NCBI GenBank assembly: GCA_016842085.1
Contig: JAEVEX010000033.1
Coordinates: 1-47,474, forward strand
Length of the DNA stretch: 47,474 bases
Source: Candidatus Thermoflexus tengchongensis
GTDB taxonomy: Bacteria > Chloroflexota > Anaerolineae > Thermoflexales > Thermoflexaceae
Direction of reading: 5' to 3'
Part shown: in pieces, positions 15,056 through 24,299 of the stretch
Position numbering within the stretch: position 1 is the first letter of the stretch
Layout of the letters: the number at the start of each line of letters is the position of its first letter
Translations under genes and position numbers: made by a program
The notes under the pieces: generated by a model
The model's database searches: none
The model's input: the letters and a program-made list of their open reading frames with translations, nothing else
Told to the model about the DNA's origin: nothing

Positions 15056-17476
15056 ATGGCCCTGGAACCCCTCCTGGGACAGGAGACACTGGACCAGCGG
15101 ACCGAGGGGGAGGAACTGGTGGAGGCGGCGATCCTCCCCTTGCGGGATATGGTGGTTTTCCCGCGCATGGCGACCCCCATCCTGGTGGGCCGCGATAAAT
15201 CCCTGCGGGCGGTGGAGGCCGCCATCCAGCGGGAGGAGCCTCTGGTGGTCCTGACCCAGCGGGAGGAGAACATCGAGGACCCCACCCCGGAGGACCTCTA
15301 CACCGTGGGGACGCTGGTCTCGGTGGCCCGGGTCCTGCGTATGCCCGATGGAACCCTCAACATCCTGGTCCAGGGCCAGCAGCGGGCCCAGGTGGAGGAG
15401 TTCCTCCAGGCCGAGCCCTATCTGCGGGCGCGGGTCCGTCTGATCGTCGAGCGCGCCGACCGGCCGCCGGCGGTGGAGGCCCTGATGCGGGCCGTCCTCT
15501 CCCAGTTCGAACGGGTGGTGCAGCTCGACCGGGCGGTCCCGGAAGACGCGTATGTCTTCGCCATGAACATCGACGAGCCGGGCTGGCTGGCGGATCTGAT
15601 CGCCAGCACCCTGAACCTGAAGACGGCGGAGCGGCAGGAGCTCCTGGAGATCTTCGAGCCCTCCGCCCGGCTGCTGCGCCTCTCCATCCTGCTCGCCCGG
15701 CTCCTGGACGTGCTGGAGCTGGAGAGCAAGATCCAGGCCCAGGTCCAGCAGGAGGTCGACCGGACCCAGCGGGAGTTCTATTTGCGGGAACAGATGAAGG
15801 CCATCCAGCACGAGCTGGGCGAGGTCGACGTTTACATGCAGGAGATCCAGGAGCTCCGGGAGCGGATCGAGGCCAAAAACCTTCCGGAGGAGGTGCGGGC
15901 CCGGGCGGAGAAGGAGCTCAATCGCCTGGCCCAGATGCCGCCCCTCTCCCCCGAGGTCAGCATCATCCGCACCTACATCGACTGGATCCTGGAGCTCCCG
16001 TGGACCGAAGAGACCGAGGACAACCTGGACATCGCCCATGCGGCGGAGGTGCTGGAGCGGCATCACTATGGGCTGAAGAAGGCCAAGGAGCGGATCCTGG
16101 AGTTCCTGGCGGTGCGCAAGCTGGCCGGGGAGCGCAGCCGCAGCCCCATCCTGTGCTTCGTGGGTCCGCCGGGAACCGGCAAGACCTCTTTGGGGAAGGC
16201 CATCGCCGAGGCCCTGGGCCGGCGGTTCGTCCGCATCTCCCTGGGGGGCATTCACGACGAGGCGGAGATCCGGGGCCATCGCCGGACCTACATCGGGGCC
16301 CTGCCGGGGCGGATCTTACAGGGCATGGCCCGGGCGGGGACCATCAACCCGGTCTTCATGCTGGATGAGATCGACAAGATCGGCGTGGACTTCCGGGGGG
16401 ATCCGGCGGCGGCCCTCTTGGAGGTGCTGGACCCCGAGCAGAACCATGCCTTCTCGGATCACTACCTGGAGATCCCGTATAACCTGTCGAAGGTCCTGTT
16501 CATCACCACCGCCAACATCCTGGACACGGTGCCGCCGGCGCTACGGGACCGGCTGGAGGTGATCGAGTTCCCGGGCTACACCGAGGGGGAGAAAGTGCAG
16601 ATCGCCCGTCGGTTCCTGATCCCTCGCCAGATCGAGGAGAATGGGCTCCAGGGGATCCCGCTGAAGATCACCGATGGGGCCCTGCGGCGGATCATCCGGG
16701 AGTACACCTCGGAGGCGGGGGTGCGGAACCTGGAGCGGGAGATCGCGGCCATCTGCCGCAAGACCGCGCGGCTGGTGGCGGAGGGGAAGCCGTATCGGCG
16801 GGTGATCACCCCGGCGGCCCTGGAGCGGTATCTGGGACCGCCCCGGTATGATTACGGCCGGGCGGAGGAGACGGATCAGGTGGGCGTGGCCATGGCCCTG
16901 GCCTGGACCGAGGCGGGGGGCGAGGTGATGCCGGTGGAAGTGACTCTGATGGAGGGGAAGGGGATGCTGCTGCTCACCGGCCAGCTGGGCGAGGTCATGC
17001 AGGAATCCGCCCAGGCGGCGATGAGCTACCTGCGCTCCCGGGCGCGGGCCTTCGGCATCCGGCCGAAGCGCTTTGAGAAGACGGATGTGCACATCCATGT
17101 GCCCGAGGGGGCGATCCCCAAGGATGGCCCCTCAGCGGGGATCACCATCGCCACCGCCCTGGTCTCGGCCTTCACGGGGATCCCGGTACGGCGGGACACG
17201 GCGATGACGGGGGAGATCACCCTCCGGGGGCGGGTGCTGCCCATTGGGGGGTTGAAGGAGAAGATCCTGGCGGCCCATCGGGCGGGGATCCAGCGGGTCA
17301 TCCTGCCGAAGAAGAACCAGCGGGATCTGGTTGAACTGCCCCGGCGGGAGATCCGGGGCATGACCCTGATCTTCGTGGAGACCATGGATGAGGTCCTGCG
17401 GGCCGCCCTCGCCCGCCCCCTGCGGATTCACGAGACCGCCCCCTCCCGGAATGGGGCCTCCCGACGGAGGCGGTAA
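15056..17476 (+). CDS. lon: ATP-dependent Lon protease
   Basis: The protein has 806 residues and full LonA architecture: an N-terminal substrate-recognition domain (about 20-210), a coiled helical linker, and an AAA+ module with Walker A GPPGTGKT (K376) and Walker [10 protein letters not shown]. The C-terminal protease domain has the Ser-Lys dyad: S693 in [10 protein letters not shown] and K736 in GGLKEK, 43 residues apart as in other Lons. It degrades damaged and regulatory proteins in the cytoplasm. The ATG at 15056 is chosen over a GTG at 15041 because AAGGAG sits 6 bases before it. It stands alone between unrelated regions. Confidence 0.97.
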   Translation: MALEPLLGQETLDQRTEGEELVEAAILPLRDMVVFPRMATPILVGRDKSLRAVEAAIQREEPLVVLTQREENIEDPTPEDLYTVGTLVSVARVLRMPDGTLNILVQGQQRAQVEEFLQAEPYLRARVRLIVERADRPPAVEALMRAVLSQFERVVQLDRAVPEDAYVFAMNIDEPGWLADLIASTLNLKTAERQELLEIFEPSARLLRLSILLARLLDVLELESKIQAQVQQEVDRTQREFYLREQMKAIQHELGEVDVYMQEIQELRERIEAKNLPEEVRARAEKELNRLAQMPPLSPEVSIIRTYIDWILELPWTEETEDNLDIAHAAEVLERHHYGLKKAKERILEFLAVRKLAGERSRSPILCFVGPPGTGKTSLGKAIAEALGRRFVRISLGGIHDEAEIRGHRRTYIGALPGRILQGMARAGTINPVFMLDEIDKIGVDFRGDPAAALLEVLDPEQNHAFSDHYLEIPYNLSKVLFITTANILDTVPPALRDRLEVIEFPGYTEGEKVQIARRFLIPRQIEENGLQGIPLKITDGALRRIIREYTSEAGVRNLEREIAAICRKTARLVAEGKPYRRVITPAALERYLGPPRYDYGRAEETDQVGVAMALAWTEAGGEVMPVEVTLMEGKGMLLLTGQLGEVMQESAQAAMSYLRSRARAFGIRPKRFEKTDVHIHVPEGAIPKDGPSAGITIATALVSAFTGIPVRRDTAMTGEITLRGRVLPIGGLKEKILAAHRAGIQRVILPKKNQRDLVELPRREIRGMTLIFVETMDEVLRAALARPLRIHETAPSRNGASRRRR

Positions 17477-17550
17477 AGCGTCAGAATGGAAATCATCTCT
17501 GAGTAGCATCGGATCCAGCGAACCAAAATCCATACATCAGGATTCGAGTC

Positions 17551-18378
17551 ATGAGCGATCTTAAGTCGATGAGCGATCTGGAAGGAAGATTTTACGAGGC
17601 GCTCTATCGGACCGGCGAAGCGGATCCGGAGTGGAACCGGCGAGTCCTGGAGTTCTACGTTCCATTCTTTAGCGGCTGCCAGCGGGTCCTGGATGTCGGG
17701 TGTGGTCGGGGCGAATTCCTGGAGCTGTTGCAGGAGAGGGGGATCTCTGGGGTAGGCATCGATATCGATGCAGAGATGGTCCGCGTTTGCCAGGAAAAGG
17801 GATTGCAGGTTGTTCAGGCCGATCTGTTCGAATACTTGGCTGCTCAGGAGCAGGCCTTCGACGGCATCTTCTGCAGCAACGTGATCGAGCATATGAACAC
17901 GGACCAGGTTCTGCGGTTCTTCCAGCTGGCTTATCAGGCTGTGCGTCCCGGGGGTCGAATGCTGGTGGCCACCCCGAACCCGGAAAGTCTGATCGTTCAT
18001 CTTTATGAATTCTGGCGAGATCCCACTCATGTGCGCCTGTATAATCTTCCCCTGTTAAGGTTCCTTATGGAATACGTGGGTTTCCAGAATGTGCAAGGAG
18101 GAGAGAACCCGGAGACTCAATGGGCGATCTCAAGCACACCGGATCTGGAGCCGCTCTTGCACTCTATCTCCCTGTTTGACATTCCTGACATCCCTGGAGA
18201 TCGAAATATAATACGAAGGTTGATATACAAAACACGTCGGGCCTTGTCGAGATTATTGATTCGAAGAATTATGTTCGAAGAATGGATGTTTTTGAACACT
18301 CATGTGATTGAGTTATTCAAGATTATGGGTGTGAACAAACCTCGCGAGATTTATATATATGGACTAAGGGAGAAATGA
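17551..18378 (+). CDS. SAM-dependent class I methyltransferase
   Basis: This 275-residue protein has motif I VLDVGCGRGEFLELL (residues about 49-63), the acidic end of strand 2 VGIDIDAEMV, and VVQADLFEYL. Motif IV is FDGIFCSNVIEHM, followed by RPGGRMLVATPNPES. It is the UbiE/Methyltransf_11-23 type often found in glycan clusters, where it methylates sugars or lipid carriers. The start is uncertain because ATGAGCGATCT occurs twice (17551 and 17569). It overlaps the next gene by 4 bases. The last third is visibly more AT-rich than the first, an early sign of the compositional shift in this cluster. Confidence 0.85.
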   Translation: MSDLKSMSDLEGRFYEALYRTGEADPEWNRRVLEFYVPFFSGCQRVLDVGCGRGEFLELLQERGISGVGIDIDAEMVRVCQEKGLQVVQADLFEYLAAQEQAFDGIFCSNVIEHMNTDQVLRFFQLAYQAVRPGGRMLVATPNPESLIVHLYEFWRDPTHVRLYNLPLLRFLMEYVGFQNVQGGENPETQWAISSTPDLEPLLHSISLFDIPDIPGDRNIIRRLIYKTRRALSRLLIRRIMFEEWMFLNTHVIELFKIMGVNKPREIYIYGLREK

Positions 18379-19583
18379 GTGGTCGAAGTCGTATAGCGAT
18401 TTTTACTCCTTATGTTCCATATCCTCCCGACACTGGTGGAAAAAACAGAAGTTATCACGTTATTAAGGCGTTGTCGTGCCATTTCGATGTGGACGTTTAT
18501 TCCACAAACCATGAGCTACGGGATCAGAGTCATGCCCTCCAGTTCAACCATGAAGTGCGCCAGCTGTATATCTTCGAGATCCACAAGTCCCGGCGCTTCC
18601 GGGACTTCATGAAGTGGATTCTGAGCCCGTGGCCACGATTCGTAGACTACTTTCAGGATGATCGAGCCCTGCTCCAGGCCTGGATAGCTCTCCGGGCGGA
18701 GGATTATGATCTGGTTATCGCTGACGAGCTCTGTATGACACCCTACGCGGAGTTGCGCCCCGATCTTCCCCGCATAGTGATGAGACATAAGATCGATTCC
18801 CTCCATGTCTCCGGGGTGGCCGCTGCCTCTCCATGGAGCATTGAGAAAATTCTGCTTTGGATCGAAGCCTGGAAGCTCCGCCGCTATGAGCGGCAGAAGA
18901 TGAAGTTCTATCATGCTTGCATAACTTGTTCGGAGGCCGACGCGGCCTTTGTCCGTCGGGACGCGCCCGGGATTCGCATTCAGGTGATCCCGAATGGAGT
19001 GGACCTGGAGTTCTTTCGACCCTCCGGGATCCCCCGGGAGGACCCACCGATTCTCCTGTTCGTGGGCACGATGCACTATTATCCCAATATCGATGCTGTT
19101 CGCTATTTTTTCGAAACCATTTATCCCTTCATCCGCCAGGTCAGACCGGATGTCCGAGTTCAGATCGTCGGGCATCGGCCGCCGCCGGAGATCCAGCGCC
19201 TGGCGGATCCCCCTTCCATCGAGGTGACCGGGAGCGTCCCGGATGTGAGGCCCTATTATGAACGGGCCAGCGTCTTCATCGTCCCCTTGCGGCTGGGAGG
19301 AGGGACGCGCCTGAAGATTGTGGAAGCGATGGCCATGGGGTTGCCAGTGGTTTCCACTTCGGTGGGGGCCGAAGGGCTGGATGTCCATCCGGGGGAGGAC
19401 ATCTGGATCGCGGATGATCCACGTGCTTTTGCCGAGGGGGTTCTTCGCCTGCTGTCAGATCCGGCGCTGTGGGGCCGCCTCTCCACAGGTGGGCGACGGC
19501 TGGCCTGCCGGTATGACTGGAAGGAGCTCACCCGCCCGCTGGTGGATCTGGTGGAGGCGATGATTCGGGAGAGAAGGGCATGA
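18375..19583 (+). CDS. GT4-family glycosyltransferase
   Basis: This 402-residue GT-B fold enzyme begins IAIFTPYVPYPPDTGGKNR, the nucleotide-sugar enzyme N-domain with the GG loop. Its C-domain has ILLFVGTMHYYPNIDAVRYF and the GT4 donor-binding block PLRLGGGTRLKIVEAMAMGLPVV with the EX7E-like acid pair. It would transfer a sugar from an NDP donor during surface glycan assembly at the cytoplasmic face. It is coupled by 4-base overlaps to the methyltransferase before it and to another GT4 gene after it. The acceptor and sugar are unknown. Confidence 0.9.
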   Translation: MSGRSRIAIFTPYVPYPPDTGGKNRSYHVIKALSCHFDVDVYSTNHELRDQSHALQFNHEVRQLYIFEIHKSRRFRDFMKWILSPWPRFVDYFQDDRALLQAWIALRAEDYDLVIADELCMTPYAELRPDLPRIVMRHKIDSLHVSGVAAASPWSIEKILLWIEAWKLRRYERQKMKFYHACITCSEADAAFVRRDAPGIRIQVIPNGVDLEFFRPSGIPREDPPILLFVGTMHYYPNIDAVRYFFETIYPFIRQVRPDVRVQIVGHRPPPEIQRLADPPSIEVTGSVPDVRPYYERASVFIVPLRLGGGTRLKIVEAMAMGLPVVSTSVGAEGLDVHPGEDIWIADDPRAFAEGVLRLLSDPALWGRLSTGGRRLACRYDWKELTRPLVDLVEAMIRERRA

Positions 19584-20848
19584 AGCGAATCGTGCGTCTG
19601 GTGAATCTTTACCCGCCTTACATTGTGGGCGGGAATGAGATGCTGACACGGGATATTGAAGAAGCCCTGCGGGCGCGAGGCTACGAGGTCCACGTCTTAA
19701 CGGCCCGGGGACGTCAGCTGGATGGCATGCCCTTTGTCCATCAGGTTTTCCACTACAGCCTGGATGACCGGGAGGCGATCTTCCTGGGGGGGCGGCGGCT
19801 GTCAGCGATCGAGCAGTTTCGTCATCACGTCTTCGATCCGATCACCTATCGGAATGTGCGCCGGGCGGTGCGGCGGCTGCAGCCGGATCTGATCCTGGTG
19901 GACAACCTTTATATGGCTTCGGCTGCTCCCCTGCTGGCCGTACGGGACGCGCCATGCCCGGTGATCGCCCAGGTGGCGGATCGATGGCTCCTTTTTATCC
20001 TGCGCGATTGGGGGATGGTCCTTCGGCCTCAGACCCGAAGACATCGTCTGCTTGTGGGGACAGTCCGGGTCCTGGTGCAGCGTCCTCTCTCACGCCGGGT
20101 TCGAATTGATGGGATCGTCACCGTCTCGAACTTCATCCGGGATCTCTATGTCCGGGCCGGGTTTCCGCCGGAGATCATCGAAACCCACTACCTGGGGATC
20201 GATACGCGGATCTTCCGCCCCGGGCCGGAACACCCCCTTCATGACCCGGTCCGTTTGATTTTCATTGGATCCCTCTGGGAGGGAAAGGGCCCTCAGGTGG
20301 CGATCCGTGCGTTGCGCCTTCTTTCCCGGATGGAAGGTCTCCCATGCTTTCACCTGGATATCTTCGGGGACGGCGCAGAGGGGTTCAAGCAGTATCTGCG
20401 CCGGTTGATCCGCGAAGAGGGGGTGGAAGACCGGGTCACATTCCACGGGTTCGTTCCATGGTCGGATCTGGTCCGGGCCATGCATGAAGCGGATATCTTT
20501 GTCTTTCCCTCGATCTGGGATGAGCCGTTCGCCATCACCCCATTGCAGGCCATGGGATGCGGATTGCCGGTGGTGGCCACGACAGCAGGAGGGACCCCTG
20601 AGGGATTTGTGCATGGAGAAACAGCCCTGCTGGTCCCCCCGAATGATCCCCAGGCACTGGCTGAGGCTATCGCATGTCTGGTGCGGGATCCGGCGCTGCG
20701 GCGGCGGCTGCGGGAAAATGGGATCCGGGATGCCCACACGCGCTGGAGGTTCGACGCCTACGTGGATCGGCTGGTGGATTTCTATCAGCGGGTCTTCGAG
20801 CGCTGGCAGCGGGAGCGCGGGCATGCGGATCGCCCTGGTCGTGCATAA
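19580..20848 (+). CDS. GT4-family glycosyltransferase
   Basis: This 422-residue enzyme has N-domain IVRLVNLYPPYIVGGNEMLTRDI, a mid-protein LIFIGSLWEGKGPQVAIRAL, and the donor motif FPSIWDEPFAITPLQAMGCGLPVVATTAGG. These are typical of GT4 retaining transferases. It follows and overlaps the previous transferase by 4 bases and overlaps the next GT by 26 bases in another frame. Codon use is GC-rich like the chromosome. The substrate is not predictable. Confidence 0.92.
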   Translation: MKRIVRLVNLYPPYIVGGNEMLTRDIEEALRARGYEVHVLTARGRQLDGMPFVHQVFHYSLDDREAIFLGGRRLSAIEQFRHHVFDPITYRNVRRAVRRLQPDLILVDNLYMASAAPLLAVRDAPCPVIAQVADRWLLFILRDWGMVLRPQTRRHRLLVGTVRVLVQRPLSRRVRIDGIVTVSNFIRDLYVRAGFPPEIIETHYLGIDTRIFRPGPEHPLHDPVRLIFIGSLWEGKGPQVAIRALRLLSRMEGLPCFHLDIFGDGAEGFKQYLRRLIREEGVEDRVTFHGFVPWSDLVRAMHEADIFVFPSIWDEPFAITPLQAMGCGLPVVATTAGGTPEGFVHGETALLVPPNDPQALAEAIACLVRDPALRRRLRENGIRDAHTRWRFDAYVDRLVDFYQRVFERWQRERGHADRPGRA

Positions 20849-22109
20849 ATTCCCCCCGGCCAGCGTTGGGGGAACGGAGGTCTACACCATGAACCTCGCC
20901 CGAGCGCTGGCCGGGCGAGGGCACGAGGTGTTCGTGTTCTATCGGGATAACAGGGCGGCAGAGGGGAGAGGGGCAGGGATCTGGGAGGAGCGGGAGGGCT
21001 TCCACGCATTCCGGGTTGTGCGGCGGTTCCATCCCTCCTCAGCATCCTTGCTGGAGTATTTCTGGAACACCTTCTGGAACCCGGATGTGGAAGAGGCCTT
21101 CGAGCGCTTCCTTGAGAGGACACGGCCCGATGTGGTGCATTTCCAGCATCTGAAGGATCTTTCTTACCGGCTGATCGCCCTGGCCAGACGCAGGGGATTG
21201 CCCGCTATCCTGACCCTCCATGACTACTGGTTCCTGTGCGGGAACGCCCAGCTGATCTGGCCAGATGGACGAACCTGCCGCGGAAAGGCACTGGGCCTGA
21301 ATTGCGCCCGTTGCGCCCTGGAGGGCCGGCTTCCGCCCCTCACCGCCCAGGGGCTGCGACCGGCAGCGGCGGTTCTGATGCAGATCCGGGATCATCTGGT
21401 CCGGGGAGCAGCTTTGCAGGCGAATCGATTAATCGCCCCTTCTCGCTTCCTGATTCAGCAATACATCCGGGCAGGGTTCCCTGCCCAGCGCCTGGTATAT
21501 CTGGAGAACGGAGTGGACATCGAGCGGATCCGGCGTTATCCCCGGTGGCCTTCCCCGGATGGCCGCCTGCGCTTCGCCTATATCGGGGCACTGGCCTGGC
21601 AGAAAGGCGTGCATGTCGCGGTGGAGGCCTTTCGAGGCCTGCCGGCCGATCAGGCGATCCTGCAGATATATGGGGACCCCACCCTCTTTCCAGAATATGT
21701 GGAGCGGCTACGTCGCCTGGCCGATCCGCTGAACACACGTTTTGAGGGTCCGGTGCCCAATGAAGCGATCGGGCAGGTGCTGGCGGGAACCGATGTCCTT
21801 CTGGTGCCTTCTCTCTGGTATGAGAACTCGCCGGTGGTGATCCAGGAAGCCATAGCCGCAGGGGTTCCGGTGATCGCCTCGGACCTGGGAGCCCTGGCGG
21901 AGAAGGTGCGGCCGGGGATCAACGGATGGCTCTGTCCGCCGGGCGAGGTCCAGGCGTGGCGTGCCTGCATTCAGATGCTCCTCGAGAACCCATCCTGGCG
22001 GCAGGAGCTGCGAATGGGCGAGATCCAGGCGCTGTCGATCGAGGAGCACGCCAGCCGCCTGGAACATATTTACCGCCATTTATCCTCCATTCGCGGAGGA
22101 GGATTGTGA
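20823..22109 (+). CDS. GT4-family glycosyltransferase
   Basis: The protein has about 428 residues. The true start is taken as the ATG at 20823 (MRIALVVHKFPPASVGGTEV), the canonical GT4 N-terminus; the frame remains open far upstream inside the previous gene. The N-domain includes LTLHDYWFLCGNAQLIWPDG, common in GT4 enzymes of surface-polysaccharide clusters, and a small cysteine cluster (C in CGNA, CRGK, NCARCA). The C-domain has FAYIGALAWQKGVHVAVEAF and VPSLWYENSPVVIQEAIAAGVPVIASD with the EX7E acids. It forms a run of three consecutive GT4 genes. Confidence 0.92.
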   Translation: MRIALVVHKFPPASVGGTEVYTMNLARALAGRGHEVFVFYRDNRAAEGRGAGIWEEREGFHAFRVVRRFHPSSASLLEYFWNTFWNPDVEEAFERFLERTRPDVVHFQHLKDLSYRLIALARRRGLPAILTLHDYWFLCGNAQLIWPDGRTCRGKALGLNCARCALEGRLPPLTAQGLRPAAAVLMQIRDHLVRGAALQANRLIAPSRFLIQQYIRAGFPAQRLVYLENGVDIERIRRYPRWPSPDGRLRFAYIGALAWQKGVHVAVEAFRGLPADQAILQIYGDPTLFPEYVERLRRLADPLNTRFEGPVPNEAIGQVLAGTDVLLVPSLWYENSPVVIQEAIAAGVPVIASDLGALAEKVRPGINGWLCPPGEVQAWRACIQMLLENPSWRQELRMGEIQALSIEEHASRLEHIYRHLSSIRGGGL

Positions 22110-22435
22110 GCCGCCGGATTCTTAACGGCCTGAGCCTGTTGAGCCTGATCGGGTTGCCTTCGTGGCTGGCTGCCGGCCTGGGGATTGGTCTTAGCGCGCC
22201 TCAATTATGGCCCGGCGTGGAGCTATGGGTCGCCCGGGAATATCTCCGGCCCGGGGAAGGAAATTTCGCGGCCATGACCGGTTATTCCTTATGCGGGGAG
22301 ATTCACCATGCGATCCGCTGCTTTCCGGGACTGCCTGCAGGTATTGAAGAAGTTCGGGGTCGATCCGACCCGGGGCACCATAATCGATGTGGGAGGAACG
22401 GAAACGGTTTACCTCGATGGAGTGCCGGCCCCTAA
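22106..22435 (+). CDS. Short ORF with hydrophobic N-terminus, unknown or decayed
   Basis: A GTG overlaps the preceding stop (GTGA) and lies just after GGAGGAGGA, a strong ribosome site. The 109-residue product begins SRRILNGLSLLSLIGLPSW with a hydrophobic helix, then LWPGVELWVAREYLRPGEGN. From about residue 68 it runs through the DNA that encodes the next methyltransferase in another frame and its sequence loses protein character. It is probably the start of a gene whose remainder was replaced or lost. No family recognised. Confidence 0.3.
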   Translation: MSRRILNGLSLLSLIGLPSWLAAGLGIGLSAPQLWPGVELWVAREYLRPGEGNFAAMTGYSLCGEIHHAIRCFPGLPAGIEEVRGRSDPGHHNRCGRNGNGLPRWSAGP

Positions 22436-22805
22436 CCCGTTGAAGGCGCTGAATCCCCACGTCGTTTTTCTGGATAAGGGGTTCAATGTGGAACTCCTCG
22501 GGACTGCTGTCCATGAGGCTGTTGACTTTCTGGACATCCACGCCATTTCTCGTCTGGCTGGCCGTTTTGACCTGGTGTTTTGCTTTGACACCCTGGAGCA
22601 TGTGCCCGATCCGTTTCGGTTCTGCGAGCACCTCATCTATATTACCAGACCTGGAGGATACATCTACGTAGCAAAAGTATTCGAGTGGCCGTATCATCCT
22701 TCTCCGGAGGACTATTTCCGGTTCTCCCCGGCGGGCCTTCGGGAGTGCTTTATAAGTCCGCGCAATGGGTTAAGAGATCAGTTTGCCATATTGTGGTGTG
22801 ATTGA
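22308..22805 (+). CDS. SAM methyltransferase-like protein, probably truncated at the C-terminus
   Basis: This 165-residue protein has a class I methyltransferase core: TIIDVGGTETVYLDG (a variant motif I with GG), VVFLDKGFN, then FDLVFCFDTLEHVPDPFRFCEHL and RPGGYIYVAKVFEWPYHPSPEDYFRFSPAGL. The FRFSP block is normally followed by another 50 or more residues of strands, but here the frame ends soon after with RDQFAILWCD. The N-terminus may also be incomplete. The ATG at 22308 has GGGGAG 7 bases upstream, and an in-frame stop lies about 30 bases before it. Likely a remnant or a minimal enzyme. Confidence 0.6.
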   Translation: MRSAAFRDCLQVLKKFGVDPTRGTIIDVGGTETVYLDGVPAPNPLKALNPHVVFLDKGFNVELLGTAVHEAVDFLDIHAISRLAGRFDLVFCFDTLEHVPDPFRFCEHLIYITRPGGYIYVAKVFEWPYHPSPEDYFRFSPAGLRECFISPRNGLRDQFAILWCD

Positions 22806-22889
22806 GGGTCGGATGGGAAGGGGGTGGCCCTGTTCGGGCAGCGGTTGAGGGGATGAAAGGGTGACGGCATGGGCGATTCTGAGGCAGAG

Positions 22890-22916
22890 CAGCCCACCAC
22901 AAGCGGCTGTGGGCTG
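22890..22916 (+). terminator. Hairpin without U-tract, weak terminator candidate
   Basis: CAGCCCAC at 22890-22897 pairs with GTGGGCTG at 22909-22916, an 8-bp perfect stem with an 11-base loop, in the gap between the truncated methyltransferase and the next membrane protein. No T-run follows, so termination is uncertain. Confidence 0.3.
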
Positions 22917-22982
22917 GGAAGGAGTCACGTTTTCAGCTCTGCTCTATTGTTGGAAAGGACAACCTTCGTGGGATAAAGTGGT

Positions 22983-24194
22983 ATGGATGTTGCAAAAATC
23001 GCCTCGGATTATAAGTTGGTTATATCATTTATGAAGAAAAATTATTTGGTAGTTGTTTGTATTGTTGGTCTTCTGATTCGTTGTCTTTTGATCCTGGGTG
23101 TGTCATGGATGAATGCATCCGATTTGCAAAACTATTTCTGGGCAGCTGATCAGGTCGTACGCGGTCAATCGGCTTATCGATTATGGGCTCAGAACCTGGG
23201 CGGGTTTCGAGCGGATGTTCTGCCTCTTGAACTGGCCATTCTCAGCCTGGTGGTTTGGGTGGGGAAATCGCCCCAGGCTCTACGCGGGTTTTTCCTGCTG
23301 GGCGATACGCTGGTGATGCTTCTTGCATATAGGTGGCTGGCGGATCAGCCTCATCGGCGGGCCTTATGGATCCTCCTCTACGCATTGACACCGGGGCCGC
23401 TCTATTTCTTTACATTAACACCAAGTGATAAGCCATTGATCCTGGCGGGTATTCTGGCTATTTTGGAGTTGTCCAGGAACATGCATCGACCACGGTTTTG
23501 TGTGCTTTCCATTTTGTCGACGGGTCTGCTGGCAGCTTTTAAGTGGTTTGGATTGTTCTTCGCGTTTCCGATCGCGCGGGTCTGTGGTCGTCAGCGGATA
23601 GCCCGCCTGCTGATTGCTCTGGCAGGCATTGGTCTCATTTTTGGGATCACACATCTCCTCTGGTTCCCAGACTGGATGGTGGTTTACCAGTTTCGCCGGA
23701 TGCGCTTTGGGCCTCCATTTCACTCTGGGCTGGCCGTGTTGCTTCAGGCGTTAGGCTTGCCGATGCCGTGGCTCTATCTACCGCTGATGGCAATCTCCTG
23801 GATACTGGTCCAGTATCTCCATCTGTGTGGCCGGATCCGAATTCATGAGGCGATTGTGCTGTCGATCCTGTCGGTTTTGATCTGGACACCGGACACCACG
23901 GCGCAGATGCTGTTCTGGTTGACTCTTCTCATGCTTCTGGTGACCAGCTGGGAGACACCCTTATGGGCCGGCCTGGTATTTTTCAGCACCACCTGGATGA
24001 CCCTGATGGCCGCTGCCGCAATCGGCCAGGTGATCCCGGGTCTGCCGCTGGTGGATCGCCTGGCTGGGCTGAGCGGACCTTACGGAGGGATCCGTCTGGT
24101 GCTCTGGTCTCATCTACCCCTCACATGGCTGGCGTTGCGGATGCTGAGCTTCGGGTGGTACAGGCGTGGAGAAGACACGCGGCTGGCGATCTGA
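22983..24194 (+). CDS. Polytopic GT-C-like membrane protein
   Basis: This 403-residue protein has about ten hydrophobic helices. An early acidic motif after the first helix (SWMNASDLQNYFWAADQVVRG) lies where GT-C mannosyltransferase-like proteins carry their catalytic Asp. The pattern LYALTPGPLYFFTLTPSDKPLILAGILAI matches the conserved central block of those families (DUF2029/PIG-M-like). It would use a polyprenyl-phosphate sugar outside the membrane. ATG at 22983 or 23031 (MKKNYLVV) could start it. The 180 bases upstream hold only a hairpin. Confidence 0.7.
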   Translation: MDVAKIASDYKLVISFMKKNYLVVVCIVGLLIRCLLILGVSWMNASDLQNYFWAADQVVRGQSAYRLWAQNLGGFRADVLPLELAILSLVVWVGKSPQALRGFFLLGDTLVMLLAYRWLADQPHRRALWILLYALTPGPLYFFTLTPSDKPLILAGILAILELSRNMHRPRFCVLSILSTGLLAAFKWFGLFFAFPIARVCGRQRIARLLIALAGIGLIFGITHLLWFPDWMVVYQFRRMRFGPPFHSGLAVLLQALGLPMPWLYLPLMAISWILVQYLHLCGRIRIHEAIVLSILSVLIWTPDTTAQMLFWLTLLMLLVTSWETPLWAGLVFFSTTWMTLMAAAAIGQVIPGLPLVDRLAGLSGPYGGIRLVLWSHLPLTWLALRMLSFGWYRRGEDTRLAI

Positions 24195-24299
24195 CTTCAG
24201 GAATGGAAATGAGCAGGCCCTGTGGCAGTTCTGGGTAGGTGTTGTGGGCCTATCTTTCCCCTGGTCTGTTGTGGATCCGTGCTATGGAGCGAAGGCGGC

